A DNA stretch of 11,286 bases from Candidatus Cloacimonas sp. 4484_140 (GCA_002049945.1 MVCT01000104.1:1-11286), one strand, 5' to 3'. Shown: positions 1-7,376, counted from the first letter of the stretch. Program-made: numbers and translations. The notes: generated by a model from the letters alone, not told the origin.

Positions 1-245
1 TAATCTTTTTGTTTTTTATAAAATTCAAACCCGCATTAATAGCAACAGCAGTATTTCTCATCACCTGTGTGTTGGAATTTACTCAGCTTTGGAAACCGGA
101 ATTTCTTGAAATATTGAGAGAGAACTTTCTTGTAAGAACAGTAATAGGCAACTCCTTTACATGGAGCGATTTTCCCTATTATGTTATTGGTTCTCTTATA
201 GGATTTGTTATAATGATAATGATAAAAAAATTTTCAGAAAGATAA
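1..245 (+). CDS. DUF2809-like membrane protein, C-terminal part (5' end outside window)
   Basis: The frame is open from the left edge (first complete codon at 3) to TAA at 243-245, so this is the tail of a longer gene; the TTG at 9 need not be its start. The visible peptide has a hydrophobic segment, then LEFTQLW, then a segment with SFTWSDFPYY followed by a second hydrophobic helix (VIGSLIGFVIMIMI) and a short basic tail. This pattern (an E-x-x-Q-L-W turn, a W-x-D-x-x-Y loop and a last helix) matches what I recall of DUF2809, a family of small integral membrane proteins of unknown function, usually around 120-140 residues. It is the only gene in the window transcribed rightward into the pgk terminator. 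No biochemical role can be stated. Confidence 0.7.
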   Translation, partial: IFLFFIKFKPALIATAVFLITCVLEFTQLWKPEFLEILRENFLVRTVIGNSFTWSDFPYYVIGSLIGFVIMIMIKKFSER

Positions 246-280
246 AAATACAGTAACGATCAAGAGAAATTATCAAATTT

Positions 281-308
281 AAAGGACACAATAAAGTGTC
301 CTTTTTTT
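281..308. terminator. Rho-independent terminator between convergent genes
   Basis: A perfect 9-bp stem, AAAGGACAC (281-289) pairing with GTGTCCTTT (296-304), closes a 6-nt loop and runs into seven T residues (302-308). On the plus strand this is a classical terminator for the DUF2809-like gene. On the minus strand the same stem begins 2 nt past the pgk stop codon and is followed by a weaker TTTAAATTT tract, so it probably works in both directions. Confidence 0.85.
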
Positions 309-1491
309 ATTTATCTGGAATAACCGCAATACCTGGTAGTTCTTTACCTGAAAGATATTCCAGCGAAGCGCCACCACCAGTCGAAATGTGTGAAACCTTA
401 TCAGCAAATCCAAACTTTTCGATTGCTGCTGCTGAATCACCACCACCAATAATAGTAATTCCTGAACATGCTGCAACAGCCCGTGCAATACCCTTTGTCC
501 CATGAGAAAAGCTGCTTATTTCAAACATACCCATTGGACCATTCCAAATTACTGTTTTTGATGGTTTAATGATTTCAGTATATTTTCTCACAGTCAGTAT
601 TCCGATATCAAGTCCGATCATGTCGTCTGGAATTGCATCTACAGGTACAGAATGGAATTCGGTGTCTTCCTCCATCTCTTTGGCGACAACTGTATCTTCT
701 GGTAGATATAGATTGACACATCTTTCTTTTGCTTGTTCCATAATTTCCAAAGCAGCAGGGATTTTGTCCTCTTCAACAAGAGATTTGCCTACAGAAAATC
801 CAAGTGCTTTAAGAAAAGTAAACATCATTGCTCCACCGATAAGAATGGAGTCTGCCTTCTCCAAAAGCTTTTGTATGAGGTCAATTTTGTCAGACACTTT
901 TACACCGCCGAGTATTGCAGTGTAGGGCTTTTCCGGATTAAGGAGAGCTTTATTAAGATACTCGATTTCCTTTTCAATTAAAAATCCTACAGTAGAGGGA
1001 AGATATTCTGCCACGCCTACATTGGATGCATGTGCCCGATGTGCTGTACCGAATGCCTCATTGACAAAAACATCTGCAAGAGAAGCAAGTTCCTTTGCAA
1101 ATTTCGGATCATTTTTCTTCTCTTCAGGATGAAAACGTGTGTTTTCAAGAAGAAGGATTTCGCCTGGTTTCAAGTTTTTTGCAGCTTGCTTTACATCGTC
1201 GCCAATACAATCGTGAACAAAGTAAACCTTTTTTCCTGTGATTTTTTCTAATAGTTTGGCGACAGGTTTTAAACTGAGAGAAGGTTTTACTTCTCCTTTT
1301 GGTCGGCCAAGATGAGACATCAAAATAACTGCTGCGTTATGTTCCAGTAAGTAATTTATAGTTGGCAACGCAGCATTTATTCTTGTATTATTAGTGATAT
1401 TTTGATGCTCGTCGAGAGGAACATTAAAATCCACCCGGACAAGTACTTTCTTGCCATTTACATCAATATCGGAGACTGTTTTTTTATGCAT
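307..1491 (-). CDS. pgk: Phosphoglycerate kinase
   Basis: Catalyses 1,3-bisphosphoglycerate + ADP to 3-phosphoglycerate + ATP in glycolysis (reversible in gluconeogenesis); a soluble cytoplasmic monomer. The 394-residue length is normal for bacterial PGK. All landmark motifs are present in order: the N-terminal signature LVRVDFNVPLD (17-27), the substrate loop SHLGRPKG (59-66), the basic residues of ENTRFH (116-121) and AHRAHAS (150-156), GGVKVSDK (195-202), the nucleotide-domain motif WNGPMGMFE (316-324), GGGDSAAA (349-356) and STGGGASLE (370-378). No key residue looks lost. The ATG follows an excellent AGGAGG (1495-1500) with only a 3-nt spacer, and the gene starts 11 nt past the stop of the PiT transporter gene. 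It is therefore the last gene of that operon, and ends at the hairpin at 281-308. Confidence 0.98.
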   Translation of the reverse strand: MHKKTVSDIDVNGKKVLVRVDFNVPLDEHQNITNNTRINAALPTINYLLEHNAAVILMSHLGRPKGEVKPSLSLKPVAKLLEKITGKKVYFVHDCIGDDVKQAAKNLKPGEILLLENTRFHPEEKKNDPKFAKELASLADVFVNEAFGTAHRAHASNVGVAEYLPSTVGFLIEKEIEYLNKALLNPEKPYTAILGGVKVSDKIDLIQKLLEKADSILIGGAMMFTFLKALGFSVGKSLVEEDKIPAALEIMEQAKERCVNLYLPEDTVVAKEMEEDTEFHSVPVDAIPDDMIGLDIGILTVRKYTEIIKPSKTVIWNGPMGMFEISSFSHGTKGIARAVAACSGITIIGGGDSAAAIEKFGFADKVSHISTGGGASLEYLSGKELPGIAVIPDK

Positions 1492-1502
1492 ATTCCTCCT
1501 TA

Positions 1503-2990
1503 TTAATGAGTTTGGTATTTTCTGAAAAAATGAAATATAAAATTATATTGCTTTTTAAGATGTTTATTATAAGAAAGATGGTTCTTTTGCCTTTCAGTTC
1601 GATATTTCCAATCTGTGGAGAGGGAGATGAGCTCATCCTGGAATTCCCACTCATGAGAAAATGACTGTTTAGAAAGAGTTTCAAGAGATTTGAATTGTTC
1701 GCGGGTAAGTATTTTTTCTGATTCTATTTCCTTAAAATATACAGGATCTATATAAAAACTATCAATCTCAGTATAAGAATAAACCATTCCTTTCTCGTTC
1801 TTTGAAAGATCTTTTATCTTGTTGAGAGCTTGCTGAAGACGAAGACCTGTCGAAAAACTGGTTCCCTCAAAACATACGATCTTCTCTACAGGGAACTGTT
1901 CTTCTTCCAATTTCTGAATAACTTTATGCGAAAATGAATAGGAAACTTTATGATAAACTTGCTGATCAAAAACATTTTGTACAAAGAACAATGCGACGAA
2001 TGATATTATACCTGCAATGATCGGAGTTGTGACCCAACCGGAAGATATTCGACCCAGAATATTAAACTGAATATTGCGTCCCCCTTTTGCAATGGCGATT
2101 CCTAGAATTGATCCAATCACTGCCTGAGAGCTTGAAACAGGAACCAAAGGATACTTTGGCAAACCAAGTGACATAAATGCGTTACGAATCTCGGTTGATG
2201 CAAAAAGATATAGCACGATTGACTGGGAAAGCACAACTATGAATGCTGTGACAGGCGACAATTTGAAGAGTGATTTTCCAACTGTTTTGATAACTTTCTG
2301 GGAATAAGTAAAAACACCAATTGCGATCGCAACTCCACCAAATAAAAAAAGTATTTGATTACCCGAAATTGTGAATAAATTATATACATTTATGTCATGA
2401 AAAGGGGACGAAAAAGTGAATACTCCCATCACGTTTCCGATATTGTTTGCTCCGAGACTGTATGAACCAAAGGCACAGGCAATGATAAGTCCAATTCGTG
2501 TGTAGGCGTCAAGATCAAGAAGGTGAATCCTTGCTTTCGCAAGAAAAAATTTGAAGAATCTATACAATACAATCGCTATAAGTGCTGAGAGGACAGGACA
2601 CAATATCCAGGTTAAAACAATCTTTGTCAGAGAGGTCATATCAGTAAGTGAGCCGCTGAACATATTCCAGCCGATAATAGCGCCGACTATTGCCTGAGAA
2701 GTAGAAACAGGAAGTTTGAGCTTTGTCATAAAGGCGACAGTGAGTGCGGCAGCCAGGGCGACAGTAAAAGCACCGGGCATTGTGTTGATGGAGCCGAGTT
2801 TTCCAAGCGTGCTGCTTGCTCCAGAACCTTCAATTACTGCACCGAGAATTAAAAATATTGCTGCGATCCAGGCTGCTGCTTTGAACTTGATCATCTTTGT
2901 TCCTACTGCAGTCCCAAACACATTAGCTGCGTCATTTGCACCAAGAGACCAGCCCAAGAACAAACCGCTTGAAAGAAGGAGGTAGATCAT
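1503..2990 (-). CDS. pit: PiT-family inorganic phosphate transporter with a long C-terminal extension
   Basis: Integral membrane symporter for inorganic phosphate (PF01384 family). The two inverted family repeats are evident: GANDAANVFGT (17-27) with PVSTSQAIVGAIIGW (94-108), and GANNIGNVMGVF (180-191) with PVSSSQAVIGSILG (284-297). Roughly ten hydrophobic helices end near residue 338. A further ~155 residues then follow that are hydrophilic and rich in K, E, Q and aromatic residues, presumably cytoplasmic; typical bacterial homologues mostly end soon after the last helix, so this tail is unusual. The gene begins 3 nt after the stop of the PhoU-like gene, a common partner of PiT. No strong ribosome site is seen before the ATG, which suggests translational coupling. 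pgk follows 11 nt downstream. Confidence 0.95.
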   Translation of the reverse strand: MIYLLLSSGLFLGWSLGANDAANVFGTAVGTKMIKFKAAAWIAAIFLILGAVIEGSGASSTLGKLGSINTMPGAFTVALAAALTVAFMTKLKLPVSTSQAIVGAIIGWNMFSGSLTDMTSLTKIVLTWILCPVLSALIAIVLYRFFKFFLAKARIHLLDLDAYTRIGLIIACAFGSYSLGANNIGNVMGVFTFSSPFHDINVYNLFTISGNQILFLFGGVAIAIGVFTYSQKVIKTVGKSLFKLSPVTAFIVVLSQSIVLYLFASTEIRNAFMSLGLPKYPLVPVSSSQAVIGSILGIAIAKGGRNIQFNILGRISSGWVTTPIIAGIISFVALFFVQNVFDQQVYHKVSYSFSHKVIQKLEEEQFPVEKIVCFEGTSFSTGLRLQQALNKIKDLSKNEKGMVYSYTEIDSFYIDPVYFKEIESEKILTREQFKSLETLSKQSFSHEWEFQDELISLSTDWKYRTERQKNHLSYNKHLKKQYNFIFHFFRKYQTH

Positions 2991-2993
2991 ATG

Positions 2994-3507
2994 TTAGATT
3001 TGTCTTTTAATAGTATAGATAGCCAATCGCTCACTCATATCCTCAGCAGAATCCGATATCTTCTCTATCTGTTGAGCACAAAATCTTAAATGCATCTTAT
3101 GGCTGAGTGGAATATCTGCTTTAAATATCTCAAGACGAATCTGCAAGCTCAATAAAAAGTGCATCGAATTTTTCGGGAATTTCCGGACGCTCTATTGCAA
3201 AAACCTGTAACGCTTCTTTGGTATCATCAATGACTCGATCTGTATTCTCAAGTATAGCAAGAACGTCGCCTCTGCTTTCCGGTATAAGCGTATGCATGTA
3301 TAATTGTTTTTCAATATTCAGGCGCAGTTCATCAGCTTTCCTTTCATGCTCGGAAACAGCGCTCAGTCGCTTTTCAAATTCAGTGATATTATCCTTGAGA
3401 TAATTCTCCAATCCTTTTTTGAATAGAATGCTTGCTTCGCTGATGAAATTTAAAAAATCATCGATCTGCATTTCGATCATCTTTGATGTTTTCAATAATA
3501 TAGCCAC
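2994..3507 (-). pseudogene. PhoU-like (DUF47) phosphate transport regulator, disrupted by internal deletion and frame change
   Basis: The first frame (3507-3130) starts at GTG behind AAGGAG (3513-3518, spacer 5) and gives 125 residues. They include the helix with SEHERKADELR (52-62), the E-x-x-x-D type metal motif of the family, and a second region with NTDRVIDDTKEAL, then reach TGA after LADSS. In another frame the sequence continues with a clear DUF47 C-terminus: RLEIFKADIPLSHKMHLR, then QQIEKISDSAEDMSERLAIY and KRQI, ending at TAA 2994-2996. Intact family members are about 205-225 residues; here the two parts total about 170. So roughly 40 residues, covering the helix that carries the second metal motif, seem to be missing at about 3125-3135, along with the frame. 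Known family members sit beside PiT and are thought to modulate phosphate uptake. The broken copy lies directly upstream of pit (3-nt gap). An assembly collapse is an alternative explanation. Confidence 0.85.
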
Positions 3508-3516
3508 GATAACTCC

Positions 3517-3726
3517 TTAACTATTTAACTTCCAATATTTTGAGCCCTTTGGACATCTGCCCAATCCTATTGCCAAACTTCCAAAGAAAATGACATAATG
3601 AATTCTGCACTTTGTGCAGACATATAATTTTTTTATGCCAATAATTCTCATGAACCATGTCCTGTGGTCACGATGCCGATTTCCATTTCCACAGCATGGG
3701 CATTTTCTGCTAAAAGCGATCTTCAT
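3517..3726 (-). CDS. Small zinc-ribbon protein, function unknown
   Basis: A 69-residue basic protein with two cysteine pairs, C9-P-C-C12 and C37-T-K-C40, separated by 24 residues rich in H, R and W. This is the layout of a structural zinc ribbon. A further cysteine lies in GRCPKGSK near the C-terminus. I do not recognise a named family. It starts 2 nt after the stop of the upstream lipoprotein gene, and its own TAA (3517-3519) abuts the ribosome site of the PhoU-like gene. It is therefore clearly translated as part of the phosphate-transport operon. A nucleic-acid-binding or metal-sensing role is possible but cannot be shown from sequence. Confidence 0.7.
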   Translation of the reverse strand: MKIAFSRKCPCCGNGNRHRDHRTWFMRIIGIKKLYVCTKCRIHYVIFFGSLAIGLGRCPKGSKYWKLNS

Positions 3727-3728
3727 TT

Positions 3729-4118
3729 TTATTTCACCCTTGTCCAGGCACCTTCTATGACAGTTTTTCTAATCTTACACATGTCATTCTCCAGCGTAAA
3801 GATCAAAGTTTTGTTATTCTCAATATAATACTTATAAATGCCGGCATTATTGCATTGGATATCACTAAGAAATGCGATTTTTTTGGACATAAGACTTACT
3901 TTGCCATGAGTGTTTATATGTCCTATAATAGGATCTTCGGCTATATAGGAAAAGGTAAGATCATTATTAAAAGTAAGACGGGCTGTGATTTTAGTTTTAT
4001 TTTGCTTCACAGTTCTTTCCCAAGAACCCATGAGCGCTTTAGGTTTTCGCGTAATAGAGTAACCGTAGCATGAAACTATACAGATCACAAGTAACGCAAG
4101 CAAAACATATTTCTTCAT
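3729..4118 (-). CDS. Small lipoprotein with a lipocalin-like beta domain, function unknown
   Basis: I place the start at the ATG at 4118 because GGAGG (4123-4127) precedes it by 4 nt and the product then opens with a textbook lipoprotein signal: MKKYVLLALLVICIVSC, with lipobox I-V-S-C and Cys17 as the lipid-modified residue. A longer frame from 4214 exists but would bury this signal. The mature ~113 residues begin with LMGSWERT and continue as alternating hydrophobic strands (ARLTFNNDLTFSY, GKVSLMSKKIAFLSD, KTLIFTLEND, GAWTRVK). This is the pattern of small secreted lipocalin-like domains in which a G-x-W motif opens the barrel. Two later cysteines (in IQCNNAG and NDMCKIR) could form a disulfide. 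It heads the operon with the zinc ribbon, PhoU-like, pit and pgk genes. Confidence 0.75.
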   Translation of the reverse strand: MKKYVLLALLVICIVSCYGYSITRKPKALMGSWERTVKQNKTKITARLTFNNDLTFSYIAEDPIIGHINTHGKVSLMSKKIAFLSDIQCNNAGIYKYYIENNKTLIFTLENDMCKIRKTVIEGAWTRVK

Positions 4119-4159
4119 CTGTCCTCCGAAGACATTTTCTTTTAAAATTTCAAACGCAA

Positions 4160-4201
4160 TGTCAACTATTTTGGGTATAATAAATTGCATTAATGTTGAC
4201 A
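4160..4201. promoter_or_regulatory. Divergent intergenic control region with inverted repeat and TATAAT
   Basis: TGTCAAC (4160-4166) and GTTGACA (4195-4201) form a perfect 7-bp inverted repeat around a 28-nt centre. The centre holds a consensus TATAAT (4176-4181) reading rightward. Each arm also contains a TTGACA facing one of the two divergent transcription units, but no good -10 lies at the proper distance from either. The TATAAT lacks a clear -35. The arms may be operator half-sites or -35 elements; assignment is tentative. Confidence 0.35.
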
Positions 4202-4245
4202 GAGCACAGATCAATTATCTGATTTTATACAAAAGCAATAATCTC

Positions 4246-5104
4246 ATGGATTCAATGTTATCAATAAACCATAAGAACTCTCAACAAAACGTGTATAAAT
4301 TGCGACCTGCTCTTGCGTTGTCAATCCTTTTGATTATGCTTCCAACGATCATTTATGCAGATTCCGGATATTCGCAGGTTTCTTATGCTGATATTCCGTG
4401 TCGGGAACACTCATTTTTATCCGGAATTGTAAAGAATATCGGCGATTTTATTTCCAGAGCTATCCCGACTTTAAAAACTTTGTTGCTTGGTACTCCAATT
4501 TTGATAATCTATACTTGGGTGTGTTCTTTGATCGCAAGCTACTTGAAAGTTAAAAAAAATCTCAAAACAGCTTACACAAGAAAAGTATTTCATTTTATGA
4601 TATTTATGATGGCAGGAGCTTTGCAGATATTTGTGGGTCTGTCCGGTGTTGTTCTATTTGGAATAATTGTAGTTTTATTCGTGCTGTTCGCAGTATATAA
4701 AGGAGATAATTTTACATTTTATGAGGCGCTAGCTCGTCCTAAAGATGCTCCGAAAAGAAGTGCTTTCATTGTACTTCCACTTGCTACGACTGCTCTCGGT
4801 GGAGTGCTTGCAAATGTGCTGTTCTATCCCTTTGCATTTATTGGATATTTTGTGTGCGGATGCGGAGATGCAGTAGGGGAGCCAATCGGCGCTAAATGGG
4901 GAAAACATGAATTCAAAGTTCCATCAATTTTTGGAGTGAAAGGTACACGTATTATTGAGTTCTTATAGCTTTTGGACATCTCTCTCTGTAGGATTTGCCT
5001 GCGGATTGGGAGGTATGCTCATTGAAGCAGTAAGCACACATGGGTTTGATAACCTTACTATACAAATTTTCGTCTCAGGAATCGCATATTTTTTATTTAA
5101 ATAA
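4246..5104 (+). pseudogene. CTP-transferase / dolichol-kinase-like membrane enzyme, frameshifted near the C-terminus
   Basis: Members of this family (PF01148-like; SEC59/VTE5 relatives) are polytopic membrane enzymes that use CTP to phosphorylate or activate a lipid alcohol; the substrate here is unknown. An N-terminal signal-like helix (KLRPALALSILLIMLP) and a second helix precede TRKVFHF and a hydrophobic core. The diagnostic motif GDAVGEPIGAKWGKHEFKVPS is then followed by GVKGTR. After GAG at 4957-4959 this frame hits TAG. Moving to the frame that begins TCT at 4961 restores SYSFWTSLSVGFACGLGG and runs 47 more residues to TAA at 5102-5104. Homologues have R-x-x-E-G-S here, so GAGGGTTCT has probably become GAGTTCT (2-nt loss in a G run). 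The start is uncertain: ATG at 4246 or 4255, neither with a clear ribosome site; an open frame extends back to 4159. The following lipoprotein gene lies 12 nt downstream. Confidence 0.82.
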
Positions 5105-5116
5105 GGAGTCAAACAA

Positions 5117-6928
5117 ATGAAAAAAAAACTATTATTTATAGTCTTGATTATTTTATTACTTGCTGCATGTACGCAATTTTCCAGAGTTAAGAAAGCTTCG
5201 ATCCTTGCAGAAGAATCAAAGGTGAGCATCTCGCTTCCAAAACTTTCCACCTTTGAACTTACAACTGCCTTTGAGCAAGATGGTTATGTCATTGATAGCG
5301 TTATCACGTTCCGGGGAAAAAGAGGAATAAAAGTAAAAAGCACTACTGCGGTTAATTATGAAACAAAAGAGCCGAAAGTTGTGTATTATTTAGAAGGAAC
5401 CGGATACCAGATGGGGTATATGTTCGGACAGCTTGCACATGAAGAAATAGAGTTGATGTGCACGCAATTTCTCGATGGCATTATCGAAGCGTTTCTACGT
5501 CCCGGTTCTGTAAAGCCCTATAAAAGTCTTCTTGGAAAATTAATGGCGGACTTCCTACAACAAAATGATAAAATCATCAGTCGTTGCATCCCACAGGAGC
5601 TTATGAATGAGATGGTGGGTATCGTCGCAGGTTGTCAGTATGTCAATCCCGACACAAAGGTAACATTTGAAAAATTATTCACGCTGAACGTGGGAATTGA
5701 TTTTCTTCTCGCTCAAATATATAATATTGATGGAGTGTGGAGAAATATACCCGGTATCAAAGGGGTAAATCTTAGAACGCCGATTTTCTGCAATGCTTTT
5801 TCTGTATGTAAAAAAGCGACCGTAGATGGGAAGCATTATTTCGGGAGAGATTTTATGTTTCCCACAGCGGGTGTATTCCAGAATATTGCCTGCATGATCA
5901 TCTATGTGCCAGACCCGTTACCAGATTTGCCAAGAAGAATTCCACTCATATCCATGACTGCACCGGGCTTTGTTGGTTCGATCACCGCAATGAATACCAA
6001 CGGATTTGCAATGGGAGTTGACATGGTTCCCGCTGGAAATCTCAGCTCTCGTCAGCCGGGCTTGAATTCACTCCTGCTCGTAAGGCATACTGCACATTAC
6101 GGATCAGATATTGAGAAAGCTCTCAGAGTCCTTATACATGCTCCACGTGGTGTGCCGTGGCTCTATCCTCTTGCAGATGCAGAGTCTGGGAGGGGAGCTG
6201 TTATTGAAGCTGGTGTCGCTGCTGATAGCATAGACTTTCTGGATTTTCCATCTAAAGAACTTAAAGATCAAGGACTGCTTCCTTCACAGGAATTTCTAAC
6301 GAAGTATGACACTCTTCCTCTAAAAATGGGACTTAAGATCAGATGGGATAATTATGAATATCCCGACACTTTTTTCTATTTCAATACCGGACTTTTTATT
6401 AAATATCAAAAACCATACCACCTTGAAGATATCTTGGACAGGACTGGTTTCATAGATTCGACTTTCAAGGAACCTGGAGTACCAAAAGGATATTATTTTG
6501 CTCCACAAAGAGAACAAAAACCTGATCTTGTCCTCGCTTCAAATATGTACATGAATCCATCGATGCGTCTGTGTTCTATGGCGCCGTGGACGATCATGAT
6601 GTCTGCTGAACATATGGATGATACCCAGTGGCGTTACGATGCCTTAAATAAAGTACTGCTCACCGAATATGGAAAGATCAATTTTAAAAAAGCAGAAGAG
6701 ATCATCGATTTCCTGGCACCCAATGGAAAATATTATACCGGTTTTTATGAAAGGGTAAACGGCAGCGATTATTTCTATCAGATCCCTGCAAGTTCTGACG
6801 GCAAAACACTTCAAATTTTCGGAGCTACATCTATATGTAATCTTACCGATAAAATAATCAAGAGTCATTACGGCTATTTCGCTGATAAGTGGATAAAATT
6901 AAGTATAAGTAATTATATTAAACAATAA
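5117..6928 (+). CDS. Lipoprotein with C45-type (acyltransferase/amidohydrolase) Ntn-hydrolase domain
   Basis: The ATG follows AAGGAG (5103-5108) by 8 nt. The product is 603 residues with a lipoprotein signal (MKKKLLFIVLIILLLAAC, Cys18 as lipid anchor), so it is anchored outside the cytoplasmic membrane. The body resembles the C45 / phospholipase-B-like Ntn-hydrolase group. A segment YLEGTGYQMGYMFGQL (91-106) matches the family's G-x-x-x-G-x-x-x-G N-terminal helix. FCNAFSV (224-230) then supplies a candidate autocatalytic nucleophile Cys225, followed by ATVDGKHYFGRDFMF (234-248), MNTNGFAMGVDM (292-303), a helix RHTAHYGSDIEKAL (323-336) and DAESGRGAVIEA (354-365). Known relatives cleave or transfer acyl groups on amides; the substrate here cannot be read off. 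Compared with fungal acyltransferase (about 350 residues) it has a long C-terminal half. It probably shares a transcript with the CTP-transferase gene. Confidence 0.75.
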   Translation: MKKKLLFIVLIILLLAACTQFSRVKKASILAEESKVSISLPKLSTFELTTAFEQDGYVIDSVITFRGKRGIKVKSTTAVNYETKEPKVVYYLEGTGYQMGYMFGQLAHEEIELMCTQFLDGIIEAFLRPGSVKPYKSLLGKLMADFLQQNDKIISRCIPQELMNEMVGIVAGCQYVNPDTKVTFEKLFTLNVGIDFLLAQIYNIDGVWRNIPGIKGVNLRTPIFCNAFSVCKKATVDGKHYFGRDFMFPTAGVFQNIACMIIYVPDPLPDLPRRIPLISMTAPGFVGSITAMNTNGFAMGVDMVPAGNLSSRQPGLNSLLLVRHTAHYGSDIEKALRVLIHAPRGVPWLYPLADAESGRGAVIEAGVAADSIDFLDFPSKELKDQGLLPSQEFLTKYDTLPLKMGLKIRWDNYEYPDTFFYFNTGLFIKYQKPYHLEDILDRTGFIDSTFKEPGVPKGYYFAPQREQKPDLVLASNMYMNPSMRLCSMAPWTIMMSAEHMDDTQWRYDALNKVLLTEYGKINFKKAEEIIDFLAPNGKYYTGFYERVNGSDYFYQIPASSDGKTLQIFGATSICNLTDKIIKSHYGYFADKWIKLSISNYIKQ

Positions 6929-7011
6929 CAGAGAAAAGTATGATTTGAGAAAGGTAAATGGTATTGGATTTAGTTGTGATGTGGAGTAAAATTCTTAATG
7001 TTGAGTAAAAC

Positions 7012-7041
7012 TTGACTGAAAAAAACGAAGATTTTTACAAA
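7012..7041 (+). promoter_or_regulatory. Candidate promoter for the tRNA pair
   Basis: TTGACT (7012-7017, 5/6 to consensus) is followed after 18 nt by TACAAA (7036-7041, 4/6). This would place the start of transcription near 7048, a few nucleotides before tRNA-Pro. Nothing else in the gap from 6929 to 7052 resembles a gene or a terminator. Confidence 0.5.
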
Positions 7042-7052
7042 GTATTCCTTTT

Positions 7053-7130
7053 CGGGGTGTAGCGCAGCCCGGCTAGCGCGCTTGAATGGGGTTCAAGAGG
7101 TCCCGAGTTCGAATCTCGGCACCCCGACCA
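7053..7130 (+). tRNA. tRNA-Pro (anticodon GGG)
   Basis: The acceptor arm is a perfect 7-bp pairing of CGGGGTG (7053-7059) with CACCCCG (7120-7126), followed by A and an encoded CCA. The anticodon arm is CTTGA / TCAAG around the loop ATGGGGT, giving anticodon GGG, which reads proline codons CCC and CCT. The T arm contains the usual GTTCGAATC. It is followed 9 nt later by tRNA-His, so the two are probably one transcript. Confidence 0.97.
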
Positions 7131-7139
7131 GTTTTATGT

Positions 7140-7215
7140 GGTGGATGTAGTTCAATGGCAGAGCACCGGATTGTGGTTCCGGTTGTTGTGGGTTCGAGTC
7201 CCATCATCCACCCCA
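7140..7215 (+). tRNA. tRNA-His (anticodon GTG)
   Basis: The acceptor arm pairs GTGGATG (7141-7147) with CATCCAC (7205-7211). The extra G at 7140 faces the discriminator C at 7212, the G-1:C73 pair that identifies bacterial tRNA-His. CCA is encoded (7213-7215). The anticodon arm is CCGGA / TCCGG with loop TTGTGGT, giving GTG. The T-rich stretch just after (7216-7226) may serve as the transcript end. Confidence 0.97.
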
Positions 7216-7333
7216 TTTTTTATTTTTGACGATTTTGAGTCCAATTTTATTATATCTTGATAATTTTGATATGAATTTACCCATCCACAACTAATATATT
7301 TTCTCCTACATATAAATATTTTTACCATCCGTC

Positions 7334-7376
7334 TCCATTTCATTTCGCCGTGACAGGCGAAAAGCACGAAAATGGA
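7334..7376. repeat. Two-tier palindromic hairpin in intergenic region
   Basis: An inner 7-bp stem, TTTCGCC (7343-7349) with GGCGAAA (7356-7362), is enclosed by an outer 7-bp pairing, TCCATTT (7334-7340) with AAATGGA (7370-7376). The two tiers are separated by an unequal internal loop (2 nt against 7 nt). It lies about 75 nt past the stop of the acetyltransferase gene, in the 235-nt gap after the tRNAs. No T tract follows on the minus strand and only TTTT on the plus strand, so it is not a standard terminator. It could be an extragenic palindromic repeat. Confidence 0.45.

Noticed and set aside
569..1251. Plus-strand frames of 73-118 codons opposite pgk
   Set aside because: They are antisense shadows of the intact pgk gene, with no motifs of their own.
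4119..4214. 32-codon upstream extension of the lipoprotein gene
   Set aside because: The internal ATG at 4118 has GGAGG at 4 nt and begins a complete lipoprotein signal; the extension would hide it and crosses the control region.
7152..7367. Minus-strand frame of 71 codons ending with DGTRTHNNRNHNPVLCH
   Set aside because: It is the antisense reading of tRNA-His, a well-known type of false protein (the TRTHNNRNHNPVLC string). The tRNA folds fully and is the real feature.
7334..7376. Terminator for the acetyltransferase operon
   Set aside because: The hairpin lacks a T tract on the minus strand and sits 75 nt past the stop, so I list it only as a palindromic repeat.
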